The notes under the pieces were generated by a model. That model saw nothing but the letters and a program-made list of their open reading frames with translations, did no database searches and was not told where the DNA came from. DNA of 64,000 bases, from assembly GCA_022448945.1 (NCBI GenBank), contig JAKVCV010000013.1, forward strand, positions 156,911 to 220,910, read 5' to 3'. The translations under genes were made by a program, and so were the position numbers. Below are positions 49,136 to 60,212 of this stretch, one piece after another; within the stretch, counting starts at the first letter, position 1; the number at the start of each line of letters is the position of its first letter. This stretch comes from Saprospiraceae bacterium (GTDB lineage: Bacteria > Bacteroidota > Bacteroidia > Chitinophagales > Saprospiraceae).

Positions 49136-50476
49136 TTATGCATTAGCTTCTTCAATCCATTTGTCTCTGTCGTCAGGAGAAAACGCCCAGGGAGCACCAT
49201 TGTTTTCAATAGCGTTGAACATGCTGTTCCATGGTTCTGGTGATTGTGAGAGTTCAAGAATTGAATTCCTTCTAAGTTCAACAATAATATCGACCGGGCT
49301 AATCATAATAGGGCAGGCTTCCATACACGCATTACACGTTGTACAAGCTAATAATTCTTCTTGTGAGATATAGTCGAATAAATTTTTTGAATCATTATAA
49401 TTTTCAGCGGTAAGCTTGGTAGTATTTTCTTTATGCTCATCAGAAATGAACTCAGTTTTATTGATTTGAATATTTTTGCCAATTTCTTCAGAGCGGTCTC
49501 TAACGTCCATCATTATTTTCCTTGGAGATAATTTTTTTCCAGTCATATTTGCAGGACATACTGAAGTGCATCTTCCACATTCAGTACAGGTATAGGCAGC
49601 TAAAAGATCTGTCCAATGTAGATCAAAGACATCTGATACTCCAAATTTTGGCAAGGGAGCATTTGGGTCGGGTTCTTCAAAAGCAGCATCAGGGTCAAAC
49701 ATTGATGCAACTTCCTTTTGAATGTCAGGCATATTTTTCATCTCGCCTTTCGGTGTTAACCTTGCGTAATAAGTGTTCGGGAAAGCCAGAAGAATATGTA
49801 GATGTTTAGAGTATGGTAGGTAGTTCAAAAAAGCAAAGACAATAATAATATGTCCCCACCATCCAATTCTTTCAATTAGTACAAGATCACTATGTGTAGT
49901 AGATGCCCATAATGGTGAAAGTTGCCCACTTATAAAAAAGTTCAGATCCGGATGTAGTTGCATATCTGCACTATTCATCATAAAGATGAAAGTAACCAAT
50001 AAAAACTCAGCATATAAAATCAGATTGCCATCTAATTTTGGCCATCCATTCATTTCAGGTTTTATAAACCTAGGAATTTTTAGTAGATTTCTTCTTGCTA
50101 AGAATACAATAGTAGCAATGAATGCTCCTAAAGATAGAAATTCAATAAAATTTATCAGGAATGTATAAACTCCACCCAGATATTCACTGAAAAATCTGTG
50201 TTGTGATGTAAAACCGTCTACAAAGATTTCTATAAGTTCAATTTGGGTAAACAAGAAAGCCACATATATAAATAAGTGCATAGTTGCTGCTAAAGGACGT
50301 TTAAACATTTTTTTTTGTCCTAATGCAATCATTACTGTGTTTTTAATCCGCTGAGATTTGTTTCCTTCAATCTTATCTTTTTTGCCAAGCATAATATTGC
50401 GGTAAACAAAACTGTATTTTCTAAAGGCTACAAAAAAAGTAATGAATACAATAGCGGAGAAAATGGCTTGTTCCAT
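49136..50476 (-). CDS. Membrane 4Fe-4S dicluster protein (heterodisulfide-reductase-related)
   Basis: N-terminal TM helices; CTECGRCTSVCP and CTTCNACMEACPI ferredoxin motifs. Confidence 0.85.
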   Translation of the reverse strand: MEQAIFSAIVFITFFVAFRKYSFVYRNIMLGKKDKIEGNKSQRIKNTVMIALGQKKMFKRPLAATMHLFIYVAFLFTQIELIEIFVDGFTSQHRFFSEYLGGVYTFLINFIEFLSLGAFIATIVFLARRNLLKIPRFIKPEMNGWPKLDGNLILYAEFLLVTFIFMMNSADMQLHPDLNFFISGQLSPLWASTTHSDLVLIERIGWWGHIIIVFAFLNYLPYSKHLHILLAFPNTYYARLTPKGEMKNMPDIQKEVASMFDPDAAFEEPDPNAPLPKFGVSDVFDLHWTDLLAAYTCTECGRCTSVCPANMTGKKLSPRKIMMDVRDRSEEIGKNIQINKTEFISDEHKENTTKLTAENYNDSKNLFDYISQEELLACTTCNACMEACPIMISPVDIIVELRRNSILELSQSPEPWNSMFNAIENNGAPWAFSPDDRDKWIEEANA

Positions 50477-50776
50477 AGTGCAGTATTTATAGGTTTATGA
50501 TTGATTGATGTTTGGCAGTAGCTAATTTAACCGAAAAATTATAAATAATACTCAATATATTGATTATTTTTGGTCAAGACCCCAAATGTAATCGTTATAT
50601 CATTGTAATCTTAGTTATGATTAATTACTTTTTTTTCAATTTATATGTGCTGATTTAAGTTCTATTCCAATAATTTTGCAGCTTATTTTAGTTATACTTA
50701 ACTTAAAGGTTACAGTTATAAACATTTTTTTACATATACAATATCAGTGATTTATACAATATTAATTGCTAATAAT

Positions 50777-53041
50777 ATGAAATACTTTTTTGTACTCTTT
50801 TTATTTTTTTCTATATCTGTATTTGCTCAACAGTCTTCAAAACTCAATACAGATTTATATATCCAAATGAAATCGACGGAGTATCAAAATTATTCATTGA
50901 TATATGTTCCTGCTCTTGTTAAAGGAAATTTATCTACTATTGAACAAATCATCAAAGAAGATGGAGGGAATTATAAGTATGGTGTAAAGGATATTGCTTC
51001 TGTTAGAATTTCACTGGCTACTATTGATAGACTTTTAAAAAACAGTGAAGTTCAGCGTATAGAGTCTAGAAAGGTTCTTTTGAAAAACCTTTCTTACATT
51101 GAAGATACCGCTATGCTTAGCAACAATAATGTGTTTGATGTTCATTCAGGAGGTGGTTTATTACCACAGAGTTATCAGGGTGAAGGCGTCCTTATAGGTG
51201 TCATTGATGATGGTTTTGAATGGCAACATCCTGATTTTTTGAATCCTGATAGTTCCACGCGTATTATGCATCTCTGGGATCAGGTATCAACTGACCCGCT
51301 TTACCAGGAATTGTTTTATGGTTATGGCGCTTCATGGACAAATACCGATATAAATAATTTTCAATGTTCTCATTTACCTGGTGATCATGGTTCACATGTT
51401 ATGGGTACTGCAGCGGGTAATGCTAGTGCCTCTGGTAAATACTTGGGTATTGCTCCCAAAGCGGACCTAGCCTGTGTCAAAATAGATGAAGGATTAACTT
51501 TTTTGTCCGGATTTGTTGATGGCGTTAATTATCTATTTGATAAAGCCGATGCCAGTGGACAAGCATGTGCTATTAATTCAAGTGTAGGTAGCTACTCCAG
51601 CGGACATGATGGTAAAGATCTGTATTCCCAATTGATAGATAATATGCTCATTGCTAAATCTGGTCGTGCATTGATACAGGCAGGAGGTAATGAGCGTCAA
51701 ACTAATTTTCATCTTCAGGTTGATTTGAATAATAATAATTCAAAAACCTGGTTTGATTATGATGCTATACATCAGCGCACCCACTTTTTCCTATATGCAG
51801 ATACTGCAGAATTCAATCAGGTATCTTTTTCATTTGAGTTGATTAACCCTGTTACATATCAAACAGAAGCGCAAACAACTTCTTTTAATATTCTTCAGGA
51901 TTTTACTTTTAACGGTTCTGTTGCTTATTTTTCACAGGTTTTGTTTACAGATACCAGTGGAAGTCCTGTGACCCTTGAAATATATGTTGACCAGTATGAA
52001 GATGCTTATGAAGTATATTATGTGATTTCTTCTTTAAATGATCTTGGCAACTGGCAATTTACAACTTCGGGAGTCGGCAAATATGATATCTGGAGTAAGT
52101 CAAATCTAACTAGCACTTCAGATATTTTCCAAAATATTAATATCCCTGACTATGCTAATCCTGATAACGATCAAAGTATTGTTGGGTTCTGGGCATGTTC
52201 CGACAAAGTGGTTACTGTGTCTTCATATCAGAATCGGACAAATATGGTCAATTGGAATGGTGATACTGTAAATATTTCTACCGCTGGTTATCCTAAATAT
52301 GCTATTTCACATTTTTCTAGCTTAGGACCTACACGTACTGGAATGCAAAAACCTAATTTAACTGCTCCCGGAGGTCAAGTAATGTCAGCTGCTAAACTAT
52401 CTACGCTGGCATATTATATATCTATTAATTATAGTTATCTGGATGCAGATGGGTGGCATATTTCCAATAGAGGTACATCTATGGCTGCACCTATGGTTAC
52501 AGGTGCAGTGGCTCTTTTTTTTCAATGTAAGCCATATGCTGATTACCATGATGTTATTCAGGGATTACAAAACAGTGCTAAACTTGATAGCTTTGTAGTA
52601 GCTCAAGTTTTAGCTTTACCCAATGTACACTGGGGCTATGGTAAATTAGATGTTTATAAATTAATTGAGAACTGCCTAATTTATGGTTGTACGGATACTG
52701 CGGCTATAAATTATAATCCATTTGCAACTGCATCAGATAGTTCATGTATCTATACAACTGCTCAGGTTAATCTAATATCTGATGAATTAACTTTAAATTG
52801 TCAACCTAATCCTTTTTTTAATACTATAATTATTGAGTATTTATTACCGCCTAATGAAGAACTTAATAATGCAAGTATTACCATTTATAATCATATTGGT
52901 CAAACAGTATATCGTGAAATTATTAATAATAGAACCGGCAATTTTAATATAGCTAATAATCAATTTTCTTCAGGAACTTATTGCTTGGTTTTAGAAAATA
53001 ATGGAAAAAAAATTGCACTTCAGCAATTGATAAAAATATAA
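50777..53041 (+). CDS. S8 family peptidase with T9SS C-terminal sorting domain; ATG start preferred over GTG 50747
   Basis: Signal peptide MKYFFVLFLFFSISVFAQ; IGVIDDGFEW, GDHGSHVMGTAAG, RGTSMAAPMVTG; C-terminal CQPNPFFNTIIIEY...SSGTYCLVLENNGKKIALQQLIKI. Confidence 0.9.
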   Translation: MKYFFVLFLFFSISVFAQQSSKLNTDLYIQMKSTEYQNYSLIYVPALVKGNLSTIEQIIKEDGGNYKYGVKDIASVRISLATIDRLLKNSEVQRIESRKVLLKNLSYIEDTAMLSNNNVFDVHSGGGLLPQSYQGEGVLIGVIDDGFEWQHPDFLNPDSSTRIMHLWDQVSTDPLYQELFYGYGASWTNTDINNFQCSHLPGDHGSHVMGTAAGNASASGKYLGIAPKADLACVKIDEGLTFLSGFVDGVNYLFDKADASGQACAINSSVGSYSSGHDGKDLYSQLIDNMLIAKSGRALIQAGGNERQTNFHLQVDLNNNNSKTWFDYDAIHQRTHFFLYADTAEFNQVSFSFELINPVTYQTEAQTTSFNILQDFTFNGSVAYFSQVLFTDTSGSPVTLEIYVDQYEDAYEVYYVISSLNDLGNWQFTTSGVGKYDIWSKSNLTSTSDIFQNINIPDYANPDNDQSIVGFWACSDKVVTVSSYQNRTNMVNWNGDTVNISTAGYPKYAISHFSSLGPTRTGMQKPNLTAPGGQVMSAAKLSTLAYYISINYSYLDADGWHISNRGTSMAAPMVTGAVALFFQCKPYADYHDVIQGLQNSAKLDSFVVAQVLALPNVHWGYGKLDVYKLIENCLIYGCTDTAAINYNPFATASDSSCIYTTAQVNLISDELTLNCQPNPFFNTIIIEYLLPPNEELNNASITIYNHIGQTVYREIINNRTGNFNIANNQFSSGTYCLVLENNGKKIALQQLIKI

Positions 53042-53252
53042 TTAGCTTATTATATAAAAATCGAAAAATAAGATATTATTTATTAATAAAATGGCTTATG
53101 GCTATGTTTACTTTTAGATTAATAGTACTATATGCTTAGAAAGTTTGGTTTTAAACTTAAATATTTCTTAATTGCGTATGAATTATTGGTTTAGATTACA
53201 CCTTAGTGTATTTTACCTTTTTGTTATAACAACTTGTAAATAATTCTCATTA

Positions 53253-55286
53253 ATGAGTTTTGTGTATCCTTGGTTTTTGTGGGCTTTAATAGCAACTGTC
53301 ATACCGCTGATTATTCATCTTTTTTATTTCAGAAGGTTCAAGACAGTATATTTTACGAATGTTAAATTTTTGAAGGAGGTAAAAGAACAAACTTCTACCC
53401 GCAGGAGATTGAAACATTTGTTGGTTTTGTTTGCCAGAATTCTGGTAGTTGTCTTTTTAGTGTTTGCTTTTAGTATGCCTTATGTGCCAAGTAAATCCGG
53501 TGCTAACAAGAAAGGAAATAAAGATGTTAGTATCTTTTTTGATAATTCTTTTAGTATGGCAGCCGAAAGTGAAGATGTGCGTTTATTGGAGAAAGCAAGA
53601 AGTCGTGTTCAAGAGATTGTTTCTGCATATAGTGTGAATGATAAAATTCAAATACTTACTGCTGATTTTGAGGGACGCGATCAGCGTTTGTTGACCAAGG
53701 AAGACGCATTGAACAGAATTAATGAAATAGAAATCACATACAATGTCCGTGATCTCTCAAAAGTTTTGATTAGGCAAAAAAATGCTGTTAATACAGGCAA
53801 AAATAAAATCAAAGAATTATATATAGTATCTGATTTTCAGAAAAACATCACTGACCTGGATATTTATAAAGATAGTTTGATCGATTTGACCTTGGTTGCT
53901 TTGCAATCTGTACAAAATCATAATGTTGCTATTGATTCTGCTTGGTTTCAATCACCTGTTCAAAGCCTTAATCAGCCAAACCCTTTAGTTGTAAAGGTGC
54001 ACAACCATTCCGATCGTGAGATTCCTAATATTCGTATGAGTTTGTCTATAGATGACCAGACCAGACCGCTAGGCACCCTGACAATTCCTGCTAAAACTTC
54101 TATTTATGACACTATAGATGTACCAGTTTTACACACCGGATGGTACGAGGCTAAGTTAAATATTACGGATTATCCTATTGAATTTGATAATGATTATTAT
54201 TTCACTTTCAAAGTAGATGAACAAGTTGATATTTTGCAAATTCATGGAGGAACACCAAATCGCTTTGTTGAAGCTACTTTTAGTAACAATGATTATTTTA
54301 AAGCTAGTTCTCAATTTGTAGGTAATCTTAATTACTCTAATTTTTCTGATTTTGATCTTATTATATTAGATGAAATCAATTCAATTCCTTCAGGTCTTAT
54401 TAGTGAATTAAAAAATTATGTTTCCAATAGTGGCAATGTCGTTGTTTTTCCGCACCCTGAGGCTGATCTTGTCAGCTACAATAATTTAACCAGTCAGTTT
54501 AATGCCAACTCATATGGTGATTTCGATCAAAATAAACGGATCGTTTCATATGTAAATTTCCAAGAATTTCTTTTCAATGATGTTTTTGAAGATCGTAGAA
54601 GAAACCTTAAACTACCTATTACTCAAGCAAATTATAGATTATCAAGACGAGCCATTTCAGGAGAGGAAGTTATATTAAGATATCGTGATGGCGGAACTTT
54701 TGTTGGGAAGTTTACTATAGATAAAGGACATCTTTTTCTTTGTGCAGCACCTTTGGGACTTGAGTATTCGGACTTGGTTAAAAATGGCGAAACTTTTGTT
54801 CCCATGTTATATAAAATGGCACTTTCTGCAACTTCTGAAAATAAGATCGCTTATATCATAGGTAGAGATGATGTGCTCGAAACAGATAATCGTACATCAA
54901 ATGCTGAAATGGTATATAAAATTGAAGGTAAACAAGGAGAATTTATTCCTGAACAACGGACAATGGGTAGTCGTATAATGCTTGGTATGAATAACCAAAT
55001 CCATAATGCTGGTTTTTATAACCTCTATTTAAAAAAAGGAGAAAATCATAATAAGTTTGGTTACAATTACGACCGAAAAGAATCCTATTTGTTTTACTAT
55101 AATACCGAAGATTTATCCAATATACTCGGAGAAAATGTAACAATAATTGAAGGTACAGATACAAATAATTTCGTAGAAATAATAAATTCGAAAAATCAAG
55201 GAACAATATTGTGGAAATGGTGCTTGATTATTGCACTAATCTTTTTGGCTATTGAAACAGCTTTAATTCGTTTATGGAAGGCATAA
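53253..55286 (+). CDS. BatA-domain membrane protein with VWA-like MIDAS
   Basis: N-terminal FVYPWFLWALIATVIPLIIHLFYFRRFKTVYFTNVKFLKEV; DVSIFFDNSFSMAAES (DxSxS). Confidence 0.88.
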   Translation: MSFVYPWFLWALIATVIPLIIHLFYFRRFKTVYFTNVKFLKEVKEQTSTRRRLKHLLVLFARILVVVFLVFAFSMPYVPSKSGANKKGNKDVSIFFDNSFSMAAESEDVRLLEKARSRVQEIVSAYSVNDKIQILTADFEGRDQRLLTKEDALNRINEIEITYNVRDLSKVLIRQKNAVNTGKNKIKELYIVSDFQKNITDLDIYKDSLIDLTLVALQSVQNHNVAIDSAWFQSPVQSLNQPNPLVVKVHNHSDREIPNIRMSLSIDDQTRPLGTLTIPAKTSIYDTIDVPVLHTGWYEAKLNITDYPIEFDNDYYFTFKVDEQVDILQIHGGTPNRFVEATFSNNDYFKASSQFVGNLNYSNFSDFDLIILDEINSIPSGLISELKNYVSNSGNVVVFPHPEADLVSYNNLTSQFNANSYGDFDQNKRIVSYVNFQEFLFNDVFEDRRRNLKLPITQANYRLSRRAISGEEVILRYRDGGTFVGKFTIDKGHLFLCAAPLGLEYSDLVKNGETFVPMLYKMALSATSENKIAYIIGRDDVLETDNRTSNAEMVYKIEGKQGEFIPEQRTMGSRIMLGMNNQIHNAGFYNLYLKKGENHNKFGYNYDRKESYLFYYNTEDLSNILGENVTIIEGTDTNNFVEIINSKNQGTILWKWCLIIALIFLAIETALIRLWKA

Positions 55287-55340
55287 TTCCTTTAGTTTAT
55301 TAAATGACACCTACTATTAAGATTATTCATTTATTTAAAA

Positions 55341-55745
55341 ATGAAGACACCTATAAGCAGAACCGCACTTGAAAAAGTCTATAATAATAGTCTTAAACCT
55401 TTTCTTGATGGTTTGTCAAATACCTTTGAAGAATTTAAAGATATGTTTGATCTCATAGAAGTTCCTGATTATGGTCTGGAATTATTGGATGATCTGGATC
55501 CTATTTTAAATTTCAAGCTATGGGAGTTTCGCGAAAAACCTGATTTTAGTCTTACTTTAGTAGTTGAAATCCATTTTAATCGCTATGATTTCGAAATTGT
55601 TCTTTTTTTTGAAAATTTTAGCTTTAAGCAGCAATTTAAATTTACTTATGAAGAAAAATTTTTGAAACAGGATCAATCAGACGCTATCAATATTGTAGGG
55701 TTGCAAATAGTATCAAATATCAAAAGTGAGTTCCCGGATTTCTAA
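55341..55745 (+). CDS. Hypothetical protein
   Basis: Intact ORF in a tightly spaced co-oriented gene run. Confidence 0.6.
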   Translation: MKTPISRTALEKVYNNSLKPFLDGLSNTFEEFKDMFDLIEVPDYGLELLDDLDPILNFKLWEFREKPDFSLTLVVEIHFNRYDFEIVLFFENFSFKQQFKFTYEEKFLKQDQSDAINIVGLQIVSNIKSEFPDF

Positions 55746-55794
55746 TATATACCTTTCTGTATAACCATAAGTTTTTTATAAAACACTATACATA

Positions 55795-56613
55795 ATGCCC
55801 TTCATTAATTATCAGCAACATCAAATTCATTATTATCAATATGGTAATGGTGACGCATTGATGTTTGCCTTTCATGGTTTTGCTGATAGTGGTAATATGT
55901 TTGAAAAGGTTGCAAGGGTAATGTATAAAAAATATACAGTTATTGCCTTAGATCTTCCTTTTCATGGCGAAACCCTTTGGCAGGGTGATATTTATAAGCC
56001 TGAGGATATTCAGGCTATTATTTCTCAATTGATGAAAGATATGTCTGTGGATTCCTGTTCGTTCATGTGTCATAGTATGGGGGGAAGAATTATTTGGGGG
56101 CTTTTACCCTTAATGGCTGAGTATATTGATCAATTATATTTTTTTGCTCCTGCCGGGTTTCAATATGCATTTACTGCATCTCGTTTTTTTTGCCCCTTAT
56201 GGTTTCGAAAAAGAGCCAGAAACAGGTATGAAGAATCCGAGGGCATGCTAAGGTTTTTTGAGGTTACACATAAATTGAGATTAATGAACCGAGCTACTTA
56301 TCTGGTGTTTAAACAACAACTTGATTTACCTAGGAGACGTGCCAGGTTACTACAGACATGGATTTCAATGTATTACTTTCCCATGCTGGCAGGAAAGCGT
56401 CATTGTACTTTGATCAATCAAAATCATATTGCTTGTTTTTTCTTTTATGGGAAAAAAGATCGAATTACTCCTGCTAAATATTCATATAAATTTGTTAAGC
56501 AGCTTAAAAAATCTGAACTTGCCCTGTTCAAAGGGAATCACTTTTTTTTGCGGGATAAATTACCTGACCAATTGAAGGATTGGTTTTCTGAAAATCACTT
56601 ATTGAGTACTTAA
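55795..56613 (+). CDS. Alpha/beta hydrolase
   Basis: FAFHGFADSGNMFEKVAR, ALDLPFHGET, FMCHSMGGRI nucleophile elbow. Confidence 0.85.
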   Translation: MPFINYQQHQIHYYQYGNGDALMFAFHGFADSGNMFEKVARVMYKKYTVIALDLPFHGETLWQGDIYKPEDIQAIISQLMKDMSVDSCSFMCHSMGGRIIWGLLPLMAEYIDQLYFFAPAGFQYAFTASRFFCPLWFRKRARNRYEESEGMLRFFEVTHKLRLMNRATYLVFKQQLDLPRRRARLLQTWISMYYFPMLAGKRHCTLINQNHIACFFFYGKKDRITPAKYSYKFVKQLKKSELALFKGNHFFLRDKLPDQLKDWFSENHLLST

Positions 56614-56645
56614 TATGTTTTATAGAAATAATAAAAAAAGTCTAT

Positions 56646-58253
56646 ATGTTTGCTGATATGCATTGCCACGCTCATATGCGTACATACTTGTATTTGTGTC
56701 AGAAAAAAATTAAAAACGGAGCTAAAGAAATTAGCCCTTGGACAATTATTGCTACCAATATGTATCGTTTAAAGCATGCAGACAGAGCTGCAGGTTTTGG
56801 GCAGGCAGATTTAGTTTCACTTTGGAATTCGGGGACCAGATTGGTTTTTGTATCGATGTATCCAATAGAAAGAGAATTCTTTTTGACTCCTGAACAACCA
56901 GTAGGTGGTAAATATAAGTTTCTAAGAAAAGTCGTAAGATTAGCGACTCATCATAAAGCACCAATACGTACTTTGCTTCAACATTTAATAATGCGATTGC
57001 CTATAGAAACCATTAATTATGTTATTTCAGAAAAATATGATTATTGGGAATTTCTACAAAAAGAATATGCGTTTCTTAAAAGTAAATCCGGTATTGTAAC
57101 AAAAAATGAAATTCATTCACCTGGATTATTAAGAACTGTTTTGGAGAACAATGAAAATCGGAGAGTAAAATATCCTGATCATTATCATGCTGAAGGTTGT
57201 TATCAGATTCCAATGAATAGGGCAGAAGCACTCGAGATATCAAAGAAGAATATCATATTGATGCCTTTGACTATCGAAGGTGGGCACGTCTTCGATGCGT
57301 GTGCTAATGATGAAAAAACAGTATTGGGCCGTATTGATCATATTAAAAATAAATGGCAACATCCATTGTTTTTTATTACTATTTCTCATCATTTTGACAA
57401 TAAACTTTGTGGTCATGCCCATAGCTTGCCATCAGTTGCAGAATTTTTACTTAATCAGCGAAAAGCTATGAATACAGGTATTACCGGTCTTGGCTGGAAA
57501 GTAATACGTAAACTCTTAGCGGTAGATGAGCATAACAATCCTGTAGTTGATGAAAACTATCGTGTTCTCATAGACTTAAAACACATGAGCGCTCAAGCAC
57601 GTAAAGAGTATTATGAACAATTGATACGTCCATGTATGGCAAAAGGAGATAGCATACCTTTGATTGCAAGTCATTGTTCTTATTCCGGGCGTAAGACTTT
57701 ACAGGAAATGATAGATTTGCAGGATAGTGAAGATGATACATTTAGAGTTAAGAATGAATATGGTACATATTATGCTTGGAACATAAATTTATGCGATGAA
57801 GATATACTAATGATCTATAAAACTGGTGGTATATTTGGTTTGTCTTTTGATAAACGCATGACTGGAATTTCTTCAAAAAAGAAAGAAGAAAAAATGGAGC
57901 ATTATGATAATATTAATGGTCTTTGGAATAATCTTAAAGCGGCTTTGCAGGTTATTTATACTGATGATTCATTTTCATTAAAGGAGAAAAGGAAGGCTTG
58001 GGATATGTTGGCTATAGGAACAGATTTTGACGGTTATATAGAACCAGTAAGTACGTATAAAACAGCGTTAAAATTACCTGATTTTAAACAAGATCTACTG
58101 GCAGCAATCAAAAGAGAAACAAGGCAGGATAATCCTTTGCAATGTGTTTCTGATTTTGATGAAGTTTTTACTCCCGAGTTGGTGGTCGATAAGATCTGTT
58201 ATGATAATGCTTTAAATTTTACGCTTAAGCATTACCCTGAAAAAAGTCTTTAG
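56646..58253 (+). CDS. Membrane dipeptidase (peptidase M19) family protein
   Basis: FADMHCHAHM, LTIEGGHVF, FITISHHFDN, IASHCSYSG, AIGTDFDGYIEP. Confidence 0.83.
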   Translation: MFADMHCHAHMRTYLYLCQKKIKNGAKEISPWTIIATNMYRLKHADRAAGFGQADLVSLWNSGTRLVFVSMYPIEREFFLTPEQPVGGKYKFLRKVVRLATHHKAPIRTLLQHLIMRLPIETINYVISEKYDYWEFLQKEYAFLKSKSGIVTKNEIHSPGLLRTVLENNENRRVKYPDHYHAEGCYQIPMNRAEALEISKKNIILMPLTIEGGHVFDACANDEKTVLGRIDHIKNKWQHPLFFITISHHFDNKLCGHAHSLPSVAEFLLNQRKAMNTGITGLGWKVIRKLLAVDEHNNPVVDENYRVLIDLKHMSAQARKEYYEQLIRPCMAKGDSIPLIASHCSYSGRKTLQEMIDLQDSEDDTFRVKNEYGTYYAWNINLCDEDILMIYKTGGIFGLSFDKRMTGISSKKKEEKMEHYDNINGLWNNLKAALQVIYTDDSFSLKEKRKAWDMLAIGTDFDGYIEPVSTYKTALKLPDFKQDLLAAIKRETRQDNPLQCVSDFDEVFTPELVVDKICYDNALNFTLKHYPEKSL

Positions 58254-58322
58254 ATCAAAAAGAACTTTATTGAAATAAATGCTATACTAATAATATTAGT
58301 ATTATTATTCCATAACTGGTTT

Positions 58323-59321
58323 TTAGGATTTGGTCATTACTTTTGAATTGGTGGTAATGATCTCTTCTACACGGTCGACCATATCTGTGGACCCCATAAA
58401 TATGGGCGTACGTTGATGTAACTCAGTTGCTTCAAGCTCCATTATACGTTGCGTTCCATTGGTTGACCGACCTCCTGCTTGTTCTATTATAAATGATAGC
58501 GGATTACATTCATAGAGTAATCTCAATTTGCCATTCGGGGAAGAACTTGTTGAGGGGTAGATGAAAATTCCACCTTTTATAAGTGTACGGTGTACATCGG
58601 CAACCATAGATCCTACATATCTGAAATTACAGCCATTCTTTATACATTCTTCAATAAATTGTTGCGTGTTTTCATCGAATTTGTAGAATGCACTATGATT
58701 AATAGAATATATTTTCCCTTTTTCTGGGATCGTTATATCTCTATGAGATAGACAGAATTCACCGATAGATGGATCAAGTGTAAACCCATTAACTCCTTTT
58801 CCTGTAGTATATACAAGCATTGTAGATGAACCATATACAACATATCCTGAAGCAACCTGCTCAACACCATCTTGAAGAAAGTCCTTTAACTCGCATTCTC
58901 CATCATCTGAAACGCGTCTGTAAATAGCAAAAATCGTCCCTATTGATACATTAACATCAATATTACTTGAGCCGTCCAATGGGTCAAAAAGCACAACATA
59001 TTTCGCGTTTTTACTTTTTTGAATTGGAACGTATGTAGTGTTTTCTTCAGAGGCTATACCACAACATTCTCCACTGTTTTGAAGGCAGGAAATCAATAAA
59101 TTATCTGCAAGAACATCAAGTTTTTGTACTGCTTCACCAGAAGCATTTTCTGTACCAGCTTGTCCTGATATGTCTGCCAGACCAGCTTTGTTTACTTCTC
59201 TGCTGATAATTTTTGATGCTAAGCCAATATCACGGAGTAGACCTGATAATTCACCAGTAGCATAAGGGAAGTCTTTTTGACGTTGAATGATGAATTCATC
59301 CAGAGTGATGATCGTATTCAT
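58323..59321 (-). CDS. fbp: Class 1 fructose-1,6-bisphosphatase
   Basis: [63 protein letters not shown]. Confidence 0.96.
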   Translation of the reverse strand: MNTIITLDEFIIQRQKDFPYATGELSGLLRDIGLASKIISREVNKAGLADISGQAGTENASGEAVQKLDVLADNLLISCLQNSGECCGIASEENTTYVPIQKSKNAKYVVLFDPLDGSSNIDVNVSIGTIFAIYRRVSDDGECELKDFLQDGVEQVASGYVVYGSSTMLVYTTGKGVNGFTLDPSIGEFCLSHRDITIPEKGKIYSINHSAFYKFDENTQQFIEECIKNGCNFRYVGSMVADVHRTLIKGGIFIYPSTSSSPNGKLRLLYECNPLSFIIEQAGGRSTNGTQRIMELEATELHQRTPIFMGSTDMVDRVEEIITTNSKVMTKS

Positions 59322-59436
59322 AGTTTATAGAAGCTTAGTGTTTTTACAAATAGAATTAGCTTTTATCAAAGGTACATTTTTTTAAAGTAAATATAATAAC
59401 CTAATGCTGATTTATCATTAGCATTTTAACCCTATT

Positions 59437-60186
59437 TTAGATTAAGGCATATAATGTCGGCTTACTTGGAGCGGCATCATTTTCAAAAGCTGCAATTTGT
59501 AAGTTCAGCATGTATATACCATCAATTATTGTATTTGGAGCATAAATAAATTCTGATATTGTAGCATCGAGCCTTGGGCTTTCAGGATAATTCCAGAATG
59601 CGTGATGAGCAGCCAATTTACCGCCATCCGATTCTTTATCTACAGAAGGCGTGTCAATTAAAAAATGTCGTACGCCTTGTTTATACAACCAATTCATAGC
59701 TTCAGCCTCGACAAAGGGAGGATTTATATTGCTGTATTGTCGGGTGGTTTTGGCATTGTCATTAGGAAGTGTCCTTATTATAAATGCTTCTGGGGTTTTG
59801 TCTGTCAAAAAAGCGGCTTGAATTTGTTCGAAAGTAATAATACTATCATTTCCTTTTTTGACCGGTTGAATACTAATAAGCTGTGCAGGGAAGAAAAAGC
59901 GTTTCATGACATCATTAATGGAAACAAACTCGCTGGATATATGTCCGACACATTCTGTATGTGTGCCATTACCATGTGGATTAAAGCTGATGTTCATAAA
60001 ATTAACAGCCCCTCCCTGATTCACATCTCCAACAAAATGTTCATTCATTACAGGACTAAAATTTGCAGGGGGACAATACCAGGCATTTGCTGCTGCAGGA
60101 TTGTCCTGAATAGGTAGAGAAATGTCAATAGGTTTACTGAGGTCTATTTTGTATCTATTGCCCTGATATTGTATGGTTGTTTCCAT
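59437..60186 (-). CDS. Cyclase-family (kynurenine formamidase-like) hydrolase
   Basis: IDISLPI, NPHGNGTHTECVGHI metal-binding region, HFLIDTPSVD. Confidence 0.85.
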   Translation of the reverse strand: METTIQYQGNRYKIDLSKPIDISLPIQDNPAAANAWYCPPANFSPVMNEHFVGDVNQGGAVNFMNISFNPHGNGTHTECVGHISSEFVSINDVMKRFFFPAQLISIQPVKKGNDSIITFEQIQAAFLTDKTPEAFIIRTLPNDNAKTTRQYSNINPPFVEAEAMNWLYKQGVRHFLIDTPSVDKESDGGKLAAHHAFWNYPESPRLDATISEFIYAPNTIIDGIYMLNLQIAAFENDAAPSKPTLYALI

Positions 60187-60212
60187 CTTTTTTTCGGTAT
60201 ATTCAATATTAC

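Noticed and set aside
59665-60117. 150-aa plus-strand ORF
   Set aside because: Antisense to the cyclase-family hydrolase, which has clear motifs; no signal for a real protein
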